From assembly GCA_961205875.1 (NCBI GenBank), contig OY540814.1:14552993-14616992 (forward strand): a DNA stretch of 64,000 bases. Direction: 5' to 3'. Positions 1 to 9,794 of this stretch are shown here, piece by piece. Below the pieces are notes generated by a model, which had not been told where the DNA came from, made no database searches, and was given only the letters and a program-made list of their open reading frames with translations. Made by a program: the position numbers and the translations under genes. The DNA comes from Sialis fuliginosa. Its lineage: Eukaryota > Arthropoda > Insecta > Megaloptera > Sialidae. The first letter of the stretch is position 1; each line of letters starts with the position of its first letter.

Positions 1-12
1 CTGGCCTGACCA

Positions 13-24
13 TTCCCCCCACCC
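13..24 (-). other. polypurine tract next to the 3' LTR start
   Basis: The minus strand reads GGGTGGGGGGAA directly before the LTR start sequence TGGTCAGG. This position and composition are expected for the plus-strand primer of an LTR element. The LTR fragment itself occupies 12-1. Confidence 0.75.
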
Positions 25-126
25 TGAAACATTCTCTTCAGAACCATAGTAGGATCAGACCATTTCGGCGTAAAACACACAATAAAAAAAAAACAAAACT
101 AAAAACTAGTGATAGTACAATCCTAA

Positions 127-3100
127 TTACTGGGTAGGTAAAGGACATACCTTTACTACCGGACGTTTATACGTCCCATTCTTGGTGGCATGGCAATGGT
201 GGATGAGGAGGTTGACAAAAGGGTCCGACTTAGGTAAGAGGAAGGGAGGACGATTATCGAAAGGCAAGCGTGCGTTGGACAATCGGCCCCCCACCCTGAC
301 CAATCCATCTTCAAGGAACGGCCGTAGCTTGCGAAGGGCATTCGACGGAGATTGATTCCTCATTATTTTATTGATGTCCTCCGCAAAATGTTTTCGTTGG
401 ATATGTTTGATCAGATATAATTCTGCCCGATCTAAATCGGAAGTGACGATAAATCTTTGGGCGGGAATTAATTTTAGAAATCTGAGAACATACACCATCG
501 AGCGTAACAATTTTGACCACGAAGAACAACGTGCAATAAGATCATCGAAGGGATTTTCAAGATTTTCCAAGACTGGGCATGCAATAATCTTCTCCTCAGT
601 CAAAACCATCCTTTCCTTTGGAAGTGAATTGATAGGCCATTGCGATGGATCCAAAATAATCCAACTTGGGCCCGTTATCCAGGTTAGGTTATTCAGGAAT
701 TGCGACGTAGTCAAACCCCGGGATAGCGCATCGCTGGGGTTGTCCTTACCCACAATATGATACCATTTTGTATACGGCACCAATTCCTGAATCTTAGCTA
801 CTCTGTTGGCAACAAAAGTTTTCCATCGATGAGGAGATGAATTTAACCAATTCAATGCATACGTTCTCAAGGATTCGTCGGATGAGAATCTCCACAAAAT
901 TCGTTGATAACGGCGATGTTCTTCTTTGACTCGGATTTGCCGATACATCTGACGTATGTCTGCGGTAATGGCTATCTCAAACAACCTGAAATTACTCAGC
1001 ATACCAAATAAGTCTGTTTGTAACTTGCAACCGGTATGTAAGACATCGTTCAACGATAAATTCGTATCTGTACGAGCGCTGGCGTCAAAAACAACTCTTA
1101 AAGGGGTGCTGGTGCTTTCTAATTTCCAAATACCATGATGAGGAATATAATATGACGGTGCAAGCGAATCATCCGTCACCAGGGTCATGTGACCTTGATC
1201 CAAATAATCAAGCATGACCTGGTTATATTGATCTTTAAATTCCGAAGCGGTCTGAAAACGTTTTTCTAATGAGAGCAACCGTTTTCGAGCAACCACATAT
1301 GAGCTTCCTAAATTATCAGGATTCATTTTGAAGGGTAGAGCTACCTGATAGCGACCATCTGCGTTGCGTGTGCAATTTTCCCGGAAAATATTTTCACAAT
1401 CCTCTTCTTCCGGAGTTGTGTTCGTTTTCCTAAAATCGGGTACATCTTCTAATTCGATGAATTTTCGGAACAAGGACTCAATACCCGGTTCTATCAAGGA
1501 ACAAAATGTTTGTGCAGAATTTGGGTCTGCGTTAGCGGTTATGGATCCCATCACCACATATCCCAAGGTGGATTGCAGAGCGACTAAGCGATCAGCGGGA
1601 TCGCTGCGGTTTATCACAGATTGAGAGCCTAGAAGATACGGGAATAAACCAGCGCCTATAATACCATCAACCATGCCCGGTATGTGAAATTGATCGTCGG
1701 CTAAAAACAGGCCACCAAATCGGGAAGTTACTTGAGAACCGACTTCATTGGCTGGGAGACGATCGGTTATCTTATCAAGCAGGAGCACGTCCAGTGAATA
1801 TTGGAATGACGTATCCATTCGAGATTCAATGACTATTTCCACGCGACCTCTAATTGGGCTGGATTTTAAACCTATACCTTGTACCGATGAATATAGCTTG
1901 GTTATGGGTAAGCCCAATCTATGAGCGCATTGTGTGGTCATGAAATTGGCTTGGCTAGCCGAATCTAGCAAGAACCTAACTCTATGTTGATTACCATATT
2001 TATCTCTTACAAAAACTACTGCAGTAGATAACAATACGGTTCTATTAAAGTTGATATGGGTATTACAAAAATTCAGTGAAGTTCCTGGTTTCGATGGGGT
2101 GTTCGAGTTATTAGGTTCGACTGGCTTCGCCAGTACTGGCGACGGGCGATTGGAGCTACCGCTGTCTTGTTCCGATGAGCGAGGTAAATGTATCAATGAA
2201 TGATGTCTTTGTTGACATGCTAAACAAGTGCTAGTAGACGCGCAGGTGGTTGACGAATGTTGCCAACTTAAACAATTAAAACATAAATCCTTTTCCTTCG
2301 CGAATTTGAATCTCTCTTGGGGCGAGAATTTAAAAAATGTCGGGCATTTATATACCTGGTGATTTCCCTTGCCACAAACAACACAAGTTTCATGGCTATT
2401 ACTATCGTGGTTCGTAACAAACGAGCGTGGAACATTCGAATTACGACTATCAACAGTCGCCTTACTGACATTGCTACGTAAGGAGGGTTTACTGTTGCTA
2501 TTCGATTTTCCGGTGTTCGTAAGTATTTGCGAGCGTAACTTTACAAATTTAATAACATCTGCATACTCGGGTATGTCAGATAGTTGAAACCATACTTCAA
2601 AAGCGCGAGTGGTTTCCGAATCAAATTTGGATAATGCCATATGGGTAATGATAAAATCCGCCAAGTCTGCAATATTGAGTTTCTTCAAGGCAGAATACGC
2701 GGTATCAAATCTTTCTAAGAACCAATTCAAATACGACGCAGATTCATGCGTTGCGTCCTTGAAGTCAATCATTTGTTGAAGGTAAGTGTTAGCTAGAACC
2801 CTTGGATTCTGATATTTTTCAATTAAAGATGTCCAAACGATAGAATAATTGGGGCCTACGGCGGGTAGGCCCGTTAATATTCCACGCGCCGAACCTGATA
2901 GACTCGTAGCTAGATATTGAATCTTGTCTGTGTTGGTTAACTCAGGATTTTCATGGACAAGATTTTTGAATATCTCATAAAAGACAGGCCAATTTTGTAA
3001 TTTTCCATCAAAATTGGGCAGTTGTATTCTAGGCAAGCGTGGTGCGTATCTAGGATCCAGTGTGGCATCTCCATTCCTTTGAGGTGGTCTTGACAGTTCC

Positions 3101-3393
3101 CTTGCCGCCAAGCGAATATGTGCGCATAATTCGTCGGCCGCCTCCAGCGGTTGAAAGTTGGGAATATATTCGGGATCCATCTCAGCCTTTATACGAACAA
3201 TTTCCTTTACTAGTTGAGTAAATTCAGAATCACACCGGTCTAATAATTCGAGCCTCATTTTGAAAATCTTAATACTCAAATCGGTCTCCAGGTTTAGGCT
3301 TGAATCATAAGTTTTTTGAATCTGCTGAAATCGAATTTCCTTTTCGGCTTCCAGTTGAGTCAGTTTCCTCTCCAACCGTTGTGCTTGTGCCAT
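127..3393 (-). CDS. BEL/Pao Gag-Pol polyprotein with in-frame pol deletion (1088 aa)
   Basis: Single open frame of 1088 residues starting MAQAQRLERK. A coiled-coil-like N terminus is followed by the BEL/Pao gag domain (about residues 115-270, with LPNFDGKLQNWPVF), two Cys/His knuckles (about 335-405, CVVCGKGNH and CFNC), and an aspartic protease-like region whose FLLDSAS supplies the active-site Asp. Next comes the N-terminal half of reverse transcriptase (about 690-865). Right after SDESLRTYAL the frame jumps to RNase H/linker sequence (NWLNSSPHRWKTF) and the integrase zinc-binding region, and ends shortly after HHCHATKNG. The RT catalytic palm (YxDD), most of RNase H and the integrase catalytic core are therefore missing, yet no stop or frameshift interrupts what remains. 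As it stands it cannot reverse-transcribe or integrate by itself; it could only move using another copy's enzymes. Confidence 0.85.
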   Translation of the reverse strand: MAQAQRLERKLTQLEAEKEIRFQQIQKTYDSSLNLETDLSIKIFKMRLELLDRCDSEFTQLVKEIVRIKAEMDPEYIPNFQPLEAADELCAHIRLAARELSRPPQRNGDATLDPRYAPRLPRIQLPNFDGKLQNWPVFYEIFKNLVHENPELTNTDKIQYLATSLSGSARGILTGLPAVGPNYSIVWTSLIEKYQNPRVLANTYLQQMIDFKDATHESASYLNWFLERFDTAYSALKKLNIADLADFIITHMALSKFDSETTRAFEVWFQLSDIPEYADVIKFVKLRSQILTNTGKSNSNSKPSLRSNVSKATVDSRNSNVPRSFVTNHDSNSHETCVVCGKGNHQVYKCPTFFKFSPQERFKFAKEKDLCFNCLSWQHSSTTCASTSTCLACQQRHHSLIHLPRSSEQDSGSSNRPSPVLAKPVEPNNSNTPSKPGTSLNFCNTHINFNRTVLLSTAVVFVRDKYGNQHRVRFLLDSASQANFMTTQCAHRLGLPITKLYSSVQGIGLKSSPIRGRVEIVIESRMDTSFQYSLDVLLLDKITDRLPANEVGSQVTSRFGGLFLADDQFHIPGMVDGIIGAGLFPYLLGSQSVINRSDPADRLVALQSTLGYVVMGSITANADPNSAQTFCSLIEPGIESLFRKFIELEDVPDFRKTNTTPEEEDCENIFRENCTRNADGRYQVALPFKMNPDNLGSSYVVARKRLLSLEKRFQTASEFKDQYNQVMLDYLDQGHMTLVTDDSLAPSYYIPHHGIWKLESTSTPLRVVFDASARTDTNLSLNDVLHTGCKLQTDLFGMLSNFRLFEIAITADIRQMYRQIRVKEEHRRYQRILWRFSSDESLRTYALNWLNSSPHRWKTFVANRVAKIQELVPYTKWYHIVGKDNPSDALSRGLTTSQFLNNLTWITGPSWIILDPSQWPINSLPKERMVLTEEKIIACPVLENLENPFDDLIARCSSWSKLLRSMVYVLRFLKLIPAQRFIVTSDLDRAELYLIKHIQRKHFAEDINKIMRNQSPSNALRKLRPFLEDGLVRVGGRLSNARLPFDNRPPFLLPKSDPFVNLLIHHCHATKNGTYKRPVVKVCPLPTQ

Positions 3394-4000
3394 TGTGAAA
3401 TATTTAATTTCTCAATTCAGAAACCCAAACAATTCAAATACTGACAAAATTGCGAATAATAATTGAAACAAATTATTAAATGCGACCGAAACTCACTAGC
3501 GAAAATAAATCCTTAAGCTATACCAAAGAAATATTAAATGAGAATTAATTTTTAATTTATCTCTCAAATATAAATCTACAACGTGTGACAATAGACAAAA
3601 TTGAATCGATATTGTATGCGTAATCAAATCTAAAGCGAATAATGAAAAATAGTAATGACGTAATGAACAACAATATAATCCAAAATTCAATCCAAAGTCA
3701 AAGCATTAACTGTATTAATATATAAATACATCAATTAAACAATCAAACAATAAGTCGGAAAATTGTTACGCCTGCAACAATGCTGGCGAATCAGAATAAT
3801 CCTTGCATTCACAACAATGCAATTCAAAGCGACCAAATGTTCCAACAACAATAAAATAAAAATGCAAGAAATAAATCATAAAAATGCGGGTGTGTATATT
3901 GCTTAATAAACGGTGTATATGTACCTTTATTCCGTCCGAAAAACAGCGTGGAGTTCTTGACGGTGATTCGTACAATATTTGCCGTCAAAACCAAGCTAGC

Positions 4001-4350
4001 GTGTTTGTTGTGTGTGTGTGTGTGCGTGCGTGCGTGTGTGTGTGTGTGTGCGCGTGTGCGTGGTTTGTGTGTGTGTGTGCGTGCGTGTGTGCGTGCGTGT
4101 GTGTGTGCGTGCGTGTGTGCGTGCGTGCGTGTGTGCGTGCGTGCGTGCGTGTGTGCGTGCGTGCGTGTGTGCGTGCGTGTGTGTGTGTGCGTGTGTGTGT
4201 GTGTGTGTGCATGCGTGCGTGCGTGCGTGCGCGTGTGTGCGTGCGTGCGTGCGTGTGTGCGTGCGTGCGTGTGTGCGTGCGTGTTTTGTGTGTGTGTGTG
4301 CGTGCGTGCGTGCGTGTGTGCGTGCGTGTGTGCGTGCGTGCGTGTGTGTG

Positions 4351-4382
<32 letters not shown>

Positions 4383-4401
4383 TGTGTGTGTGTGTGCGCG
4401 T
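4001..4401. repeat. (GT)n/(GC-GT)n compound microsatellite
   Basis: About 400 bases of alternating GTGT and GCGTGC steps on the plus strand, within the 5' leader of the BEL/Pao element. Cys/Val/Arg-only or Thr/His-only reading frames across it are artefacts of the repeat. The purine-pyrimidine alternation is the type able to form Z-DNA. A length polymorphism would be expected here. Confidence 0.95.
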
Positions 4402-5018
4402 TTAATACATTTTGTGAGAATAACTAATAATATCTAAGTACAATAATGAAAATATAAATCCCCATAAATATATTAATAATACCAGAATTATTTATTTTCA
4501 TTCAAAATAAAATCTAAAATTATTTCACAGTTGAAACGAATATTTAATTTCAATTATAATGTAATAAACCTTGATTGTAATGACTATTGCTTGCTGCACA
4601 CGTAATACATGAGTTCAAGCGAGATAGCATCAGATATCAATAAGCAAAAGAGAACACAATTGTCTATTACCAAATTTAGAAATTCCATAAATTTTAGAAA
4701 ATTGATGACTTCTATAACTATATAAATCTGTTATTTGCGATCGTGTGTGATTAAATGGATCTTTCATCGAATAAGGATTTAACAAATTTATACACCAGTT
4801 TAAATTCTCAAATCGCTTATCCGTGGTCGAAGTACCAAAAATGTTCGCGCGTTCGATAAAAAATGTTAAATAAGTGGACTGTATTTGCGGTATAAAAAAC
4901 AATGTAGTCAAGCCACCTACCTTGTCCGATCGACGTGATGCTTTCCGTCCGTCCGTCCTTGAGGGGGTAATTAAAGGGTAAGGAAAGGAAAGGGATTATT
5001 TCTTCTTCACGTCGGTCG

Positions 5019-5036
5019 TAACTTTCGTCGGCGCCA
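5019..5036 (-). other. primer binding site of the BEL/Pao element
   Basis: The minus strand reads TGGCGCCGACGAAAGTTA immediately after the LTR end (GTGCA at 5038). TGG at the start matches the complement of a tRNA 3' CCA end, as usual for retroelement primer sites. The exact primer tRNA was not identified. Confidence 0.6.
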
Positions 5037-5037
5037 C

Positions 5038-5281
5038 TGCACTGTTCTTTACTAATTAATAATATATAACCAATCACACACAATAACAATCACAGATTCA
5101 CAAACAAATACAACTATTGTTAACTTTAAACTATTAGCGAGCGAAGCGTTGCGTATAGATATCTTTGCATACTGACTCGCCAAGCATCGGCGCGTGCCGC
5201 AAGTCAGTCCTAACTTGTCCGCGTTATCAAATAAAAATAAATTCTGTATTCAACAAACAAATTCCTATTCTGGCCTGACCA
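5038..5281 (-). repeat. 5' LTR of the BEL/Pao element
   Basis: About 244 bases, beginning TGGTCAGGCCAG (shared with the 3' LTR fragment at 12-1) and ending just before the TGGCGCC primer site. The 3' boundary is inferred from the primer site and may be off by one or two bases. Only 12 bases of the other LTR are in the window, so LTR divergence (age) cannot be estimated. Confidence 0.7.
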
Positions 5282-5530
5282 ATACCTATACACTAACAAT
5301 TAAAATGCAATAAATATATTGATTATTGATTAAAATCCTATTTTTCAACAGCTAAACCAAGGGTATATACATATAAGACATAGTTCTGGAACAGCTGAGC
5401 TAAAAGGGTAAAATGATCATGCATCAATAAAAGTGCTAAACGTTTCATATAAAAACTATATTTATTAACATAATTTACATATTAAAATAGGTTGAAACAT
5501 ACAGAACACATGATACATGATGATTATGAT
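5282..5530. other. spacer between the BEL/Pao element and TAF12
   Basis: No gene seen. It holds the TAF12 3' UTR; on the minus strand an AATAAA lies at 5466-5461, about 65 bases after the TAF12 stop, and is the likely poly(A) signal. A target-site duplication for the BEL element could not be tested because its other end is outside the window. Confidence 0.5.
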
Positions 5531-8500
5531 CTAATATTTTTTAGCTTTTCGAATGAGAGCCATCCGCTGTTTGTGGGCGTCTGTGACAGCAGATCGCTTG
5601 TAGGGCCGCAGCTCATCGGTACCCAGTCCAGGTATCCACATATTATGAGCTTTTTCTAAAGAATATAAGTATTCATAAGTATACTGGACACATTCACATT
5701 ACGCCTATGCAAAATCCAAACTCGACGCGGTTCAATCAAATTAAATAACAACCAGCCGAGATAATACACTTACAATAATATCTCTCTACAAAGTACACTT
5801 CCCTCTCTATCTCCACATACTTATAAACGCCAAATTCAGTTGGAAAAATTTATGAAATTCATAAATATTTCTTTTAACTTTCACGTAAAAACAGTTACAT
5901 ACAAAATGAAAGCTGATTAAATTCTCTACAAAAAAGGTTAAATAATAAACATCTGAATTTTTTAACCTATTAACCCAATCGTGACCAGCATTGCATATAT
6001 GCAACAGAGCGCTTTTGTTAAGAATTTGCGTTTCTGTAAGATTATTTTAATTCGAATGGGTTTGAAATCATACTTATTTTTGAGTATTGGACTGAATACA
6101 TCAACAATGCAATTACCAACATTCTGGAGTTTTAGTATACTTAGATAAGTCTGAATTGATGACAGAAAAATCAGCAATATCGGTAACAAAAAAAAACCTC
6201 AGTCGCGATTGGGTTAATAACCATAAATTTAGGTGCTCATTATTTGGTGAAGTACGAAAAATATGTATGAATCATTTTTGTACAGAATTTGATTCGCTTT
6301 CATTTTGTGTATAAGTATATAATTTTTGCCGTAAAGTTGAAAGAAAGTAGTAAAAACTGATTTTAGTTCCATCCTTGATGCTGACCTTGTTAGAGGTTAA
6401 TTTCTACTCCAAAATACTTGACACATTGTTTGATATTAATGCAGTTAAACTTAACCTTAAAAGTGGCAGAGAAAATATACTTTAAGAGAGATTTTACTGC
6501 ATCGTATCGACTGGATTTGTATCGTTTTAGCTCAAAATCAAAACAAATACATTCAAAGGGAATGTTGATGTTATAAAGCATTCCCTTTGGTACATTTTAT
6601 CCCCAATTCAATAAAACTAGTTATGATTGATTAACGGATATAATTAACATCAAATAATCACATTTTTCATATACTGCATGTATTTTACAATTTTTTTTAT
6701 CAACTATGCAATTAATATAAAAATATATACGTCAATATTTAAAGTTCCATAATTATCGTAAAAATGGACGTACATAAAAAAATAAAAATACATATTGAAG
6801 CTAAAACTAAACTTTAAAATGACATCAATAAATTTTATCGATCAATATACAACCATTTTTATCACAATTACAAAGTGTTAAATATTACCCTTTTCTCCCC
6901 TAGAAATACATTGATCCTTTAATATTTTGGGTGGTCATAGTTCCTATGTAAATATACAATAAATCTTAAATTAATATTTGAATAAACAAAACGTTCATAC
7001 GTACAAAAAATATATTGCAACTCTTCAACAGATATTATATCCCATTTTTAACAGCAACCAAAAATTAATTTCAATTAACATAAAATTAGATGCTTCTTAA
7101 AATCAATAAACTCAAAAATATTATTTACCAGGATAGTTATAGGTATTTTACAAGTCCCGTGATAACCTAAAGTGTGAATAATAAACTCTTAAGGTAGTTA
7201 ACGTTCTTAAGAAATCAAAACAGATCAAAAAATTTAAAGGGGCTTCCTAGCCTAGAAATTAAAAAAAAAAGGTTTTTTTAGGGTGAGGAGGAAAATTTTC
7301 TTGAAGAATAAGGTTTCAAAAATATGTCTCTAAAACTCTATACTTGAATTCCCAAAATTGATAAAATTAGAAGGATTTGGAGTATGTGATTTGAAATAAT
7401 CAGTCATAGGGTTGTATTGTAAATGGATCAGCTGTAGAAGACAACTTTGTATTCAAATTCAATCAGAATCATATGAGGAAGTGAGTTCCAAAACTCGTTC
7501 ATTCCATTTAAAAAAAAATATAGATAGCAGTGGATTTTGAAAGAATTTTTGGCATTCTTTCATATGGTAATGTCAGTTTTGAGCCAGTTTTGCTCAAAAC
7601 TGTTTATAAAAAAAACTGAAAGAATGTCAAAAATTCTTTCAAAATCCACTACCATCTTAATTTCTTTTAAAATGGAACGAATGAGTTTTGGAACTCACCT
7701 CTTATGAAAAAGTTCAAAAAAGATTTTTGATTTTCGAATTCCTTCAGTTATTTCTTTCTGAGGAGCAGATCAGCTGGAATCATAATGACTGTTTCAATAA
7801 AAATATTGATAGTAAAAGATTTTATAGTTCCTGCATCAGAAATTGCCCCAAAATACTTTTAAAATCATATACTAGACTAGAATACCCCTTTAATAAATAT
7901 TATCTAATTACAACACGAGATAATCCACGTAGAAAATTTATCAGCTGGTTTCAGAGATTAGAATTATTAACACAAATATTGAGATAACTACCTTAACCGC
8001 ACAAAATGTACTGATTTCTAAATATCAAATAACGTAACGAAATAACAGTACTTTGTATAAAAAGAATGCAATACGATACACACCTAAATACAATTGAACG
8101 TCTCTAACTTCGACAGTGGACGCGTGCCTGTGCTTAGCTATTTTACAAGCACCGCTCATTATTGACTCCATAAAATCATCCGCCATACCCAGCAACATTT
8201 CCTCCACTTCATCGTCTAATTGCACCGTCGAATCTACGTCACGAACTAATTCCATTAACCGTGGCTTGCTCAACAGCTGCAATAAAATTATACAACTCAT
8301 TAATAGATGTTTTTACAAATTCAAAACGGTCGTAAATACACTCGTCGTAATAAGCAATATTCAAATAGCCATAATGGAATTTAAAAAAAAACAACTTGTA
8401 ATCTCTACTTTAGGATTTCTTAAAAAAATGTTATTTTCATTAACATCTTAAAAAGTTACAAGCTGATAAAGATCTGAAAAATTTAAAAAACATGACCAAG

Positions 8501-8987
8501 GAATCATACAATAGAGATTTCAAGCTTTAATTTTTTTTTGAAAAATTCTATTATGATCATTTTTTACAGCTATTTTAATATTGCTTATTATAAAAATAAA
8601 AAATTGAGTGTATCTGAAAAAAATCCAGTAGTTAAAATTATTGCCGTCAATGAAAACAAATTGTAAATAAACTATTTAGTTAAATACCTGCTGCGCGCCC
8701 TCGTTAGCTGACTGCGCAGGCAACGATGCGTTTGCGCTTGCGCTAGTAGTGACCGGAGTTGGTTTGGCCGCGATAGAGTTAAACTGCTGCACGTTCGGCG
8801 TCGGATTATTGACTATCTGTTGCTGGGATATAACGGTTCCCTGGGTATGAGCGTTGGCCACCACGTAAGACTGAACATTCACCAGAGTCGGAATAACCGA
8901 AGTGGTCTCTGTCTTTACATTGTTCACTGGTAATACAGGCATAATAATTTGATGCTGAGAAGCGTTAATTGATTGTTGTTGAGCCAT
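5531..8987 (-). CDS. TAF12: TFIID subunit TAF12 (205 aa, 3 coding exons)
   Basis: Exons 8987-8688, 8276-8084 and 5655-5531, all with GT-AG borders and matching phases (0, then 1). The product is a histone-fold subunit of TFIID (and of SAGA-type complexes) that pairs with TAF4 (ADA1 in SAGA) in the nucleus. Residues 1-100 are a Gln/Ser/Thr/Ala-rich N-terminal region. The histone fold starts with LLSKPRLMELVRDVD in exon 2, runs through EEMLLGMADDF and VEVRDVQLYL, and continues in exon 3 with NMWIPGLG. The C terminus DAHKQRMALIRK is the family hallmark. Human TAF12 is 161 residues; the extra length is N-terminal. The ATG at 8987 is the first in frame; a splice-acceptor-like TTCCAG just upstream suggests a 5' UTR intron. 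The second intron (2.4 kb) holds two foldback elements. Confidence 0.95.
5810..6370. repeat. foldback repeat family F1, copy in TAF12 intron
   Basis: Near-palindromic repeat with arms sharing motifs such as CATCTGAATTT, GAAGTACGAA and GCTTTCATTTTGT with copies at 17230-17575 and 23955-24260. In the other copies a short loop joins the arms. Here the loop is occupied by a 240-bp TTAA-flanked element (5974-6213). Borders are approximate. Confidence 0.65.
5974..6213. mobile_element. TTAA-flanked MITE (piggyBac-like), nested
   Basis: Terminal inverted repeats CCCAATCGTGAC (left) and GTCGCGATTGGG (right, read on plus) are directly bordered by TTAA at 5970-5973 and 6214-6217. TTAA target duplication plus CCC termini is the piggyBac superfamily signature. 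There is no transposase; 240 bp long. Confidence 0.75.
6371..7470. other. AT-rich part of TAF12 intron 2
   Basis: Very AT-rich sequence with A and T runs. No exon-like frame, RNA gene or terminal repeats recognised. Confidence 0.4.
7471..7705. mobile_element. foldback (hairpin) element in TAF12 intron 2
   Basis: Two arms of about 100 bases are inverted copies: GTGAGTTCCAAAACTCGTTC on the left returns as GAACTCAC...TTTTGG on the right, and GTGGATTTTGAAAGAATTTT as its complement near 7620-7655. The loop (about 7565-7610) itself contains CAGTTTTGAG/CTCAAAACTG. The transcript could fold into a nearly continuous long hairpin. No coding capacity. Confidence 0.8.
8394..8600. repeat. dispersed repeat family F2, copy 1
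   Basis: TAF12 intron 1 carries AGATTTCAAGCTTTAATTTT followed by TTTTTTTGAAAAATT and CAGCTATTTTAATATTG. The same string of motifs, with substitutions, appears at 30195-30330 and 31425-31540 in the Tudor gene. TTGTAA...TTACAA at 8396-8461 gives the left part a hairpin. Superfamily not recognised. Confidence 0.55.
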
Positions 8988-9255
8988 TCTTCTTCTGGAA
9001 CATAATTTGTCTTTTAAAAGCACTCACGTAAACCTATTCGTTATTCTTGAAAAAAACTGAAAAAAACAATCATTACAAGATTGAAATAAATAGTATTTGT
9101 TTTTTAACGGAATTGCATCAACCTGGACTTTGTACCCTGTAAGAAAGTGTTTCTCTGTTAAAAGCTGACGGCCCACTCCTTTAAAAAAAATATTAAATTT
9201 CATTTACAAATAAATCAAATGTAAAATAATGACATAAAGAAACCAAATATTTGTA

Positions 9256-9743
9256 CAGTAGACGATTGTTATTGTCAAGTGATCGTTATTGTCAAGCCCC
9301 TCCGATTGTTACTATCAACTTGTTTACCCTTACTCCTGGTTTCCTAGTCAACTAATCATAAGTAATGTACACGGCGCAATGAAAAAATTTATTTTATAAT
9401 AAAATATATATATAATTTTTAGAAACAATCTGTGAAACAAATGTGTTCAAGTTTAAGGTTAATTTACTTAATATCCAACTAATAACCTTATTTTCTGCCA
9501 TAATTATGTATTCCTAATGCATTGCTTCCTCGCCATATCTGAAAGATATGAGAAGCTTTGATATCGTTTTTTCTTCTCACAATACAATTTAGGTTAAATT
9601 AGATTAAACTTTACCCATGACAGTTGTGTCTCGTTTTTATTTTCATTTTGTGCACGTGGATTTTCAAGGAGTAGGAAAACAATCAATTTGACAGTAATGA
9701 TAGTACTTTGCTCCGAGCACTTGAAAGTAATGATTGTCTACTG
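9256..9743. mobile_element. Tc1/mariner-type MITE between TAF12 and cyclin L
   Basis: Terminal inverted repeats CAGTAGACGATTGTTATTGTC (left) and, reverse-complemented, CAGTAGACAATCATTACTTTC (right), flanked by TA on both sides (9254-9255, 9744-9745). Subterminal GATCGTTATTGTCAAG repeats the terminal motif. There is no transposase. The right end lies only 50 bases past the cyclin L stop, so it is probably inside that gene's 3' UTR. A shorter relative is at 21898-22190. Confidence 0.8.
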
Positions 9744-9794
9744 TAATTTGAAAAATACAAATTGTTATCACTGTAATAAATTTAATATTTAATT

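Larger units (their letters stand above)
1..5281 (-). mobile_element. BEL/Pao LTR retrotransposon, internally deleted
   Basis: The order on the minus strand is LTR (5281-5038), primer binding site, long leader with a GT/GC microsatellite, one gag-pol reading frame (3393-127), polypurine tract (24-13), and the start of the second LTR (12-1), cut by the window edge. The 12-base LTR start TGGTCAGGCCAG is found both at 5281 and at 12, which fixes the element ends. The coding region has the BEL/Pao order gag, zinc knuckles, protease, RT, integrase, but a large in-frame piece of pol is gone. The leader (3394-5018) is unusually long, partly because of the microsatellite. No env-like reading frame was seen. 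The rest of the 3' LTR lies outside the window. Confidence 0.88.

Noticed and set aside
3884..4437. Overlapping Cys/Val/Arg-only and Thr/His-only reading frames
   Set aside because: They only translate the GT/GC microsatellite in different frames; no start context, domains or codon structure.
7688..7987. 99-codon plus-strand frame in TAF12 intron 2
   Set aside because: Begins in the arm of the foldback element, has no recognisable domain and is AT-driven; most likely chance.
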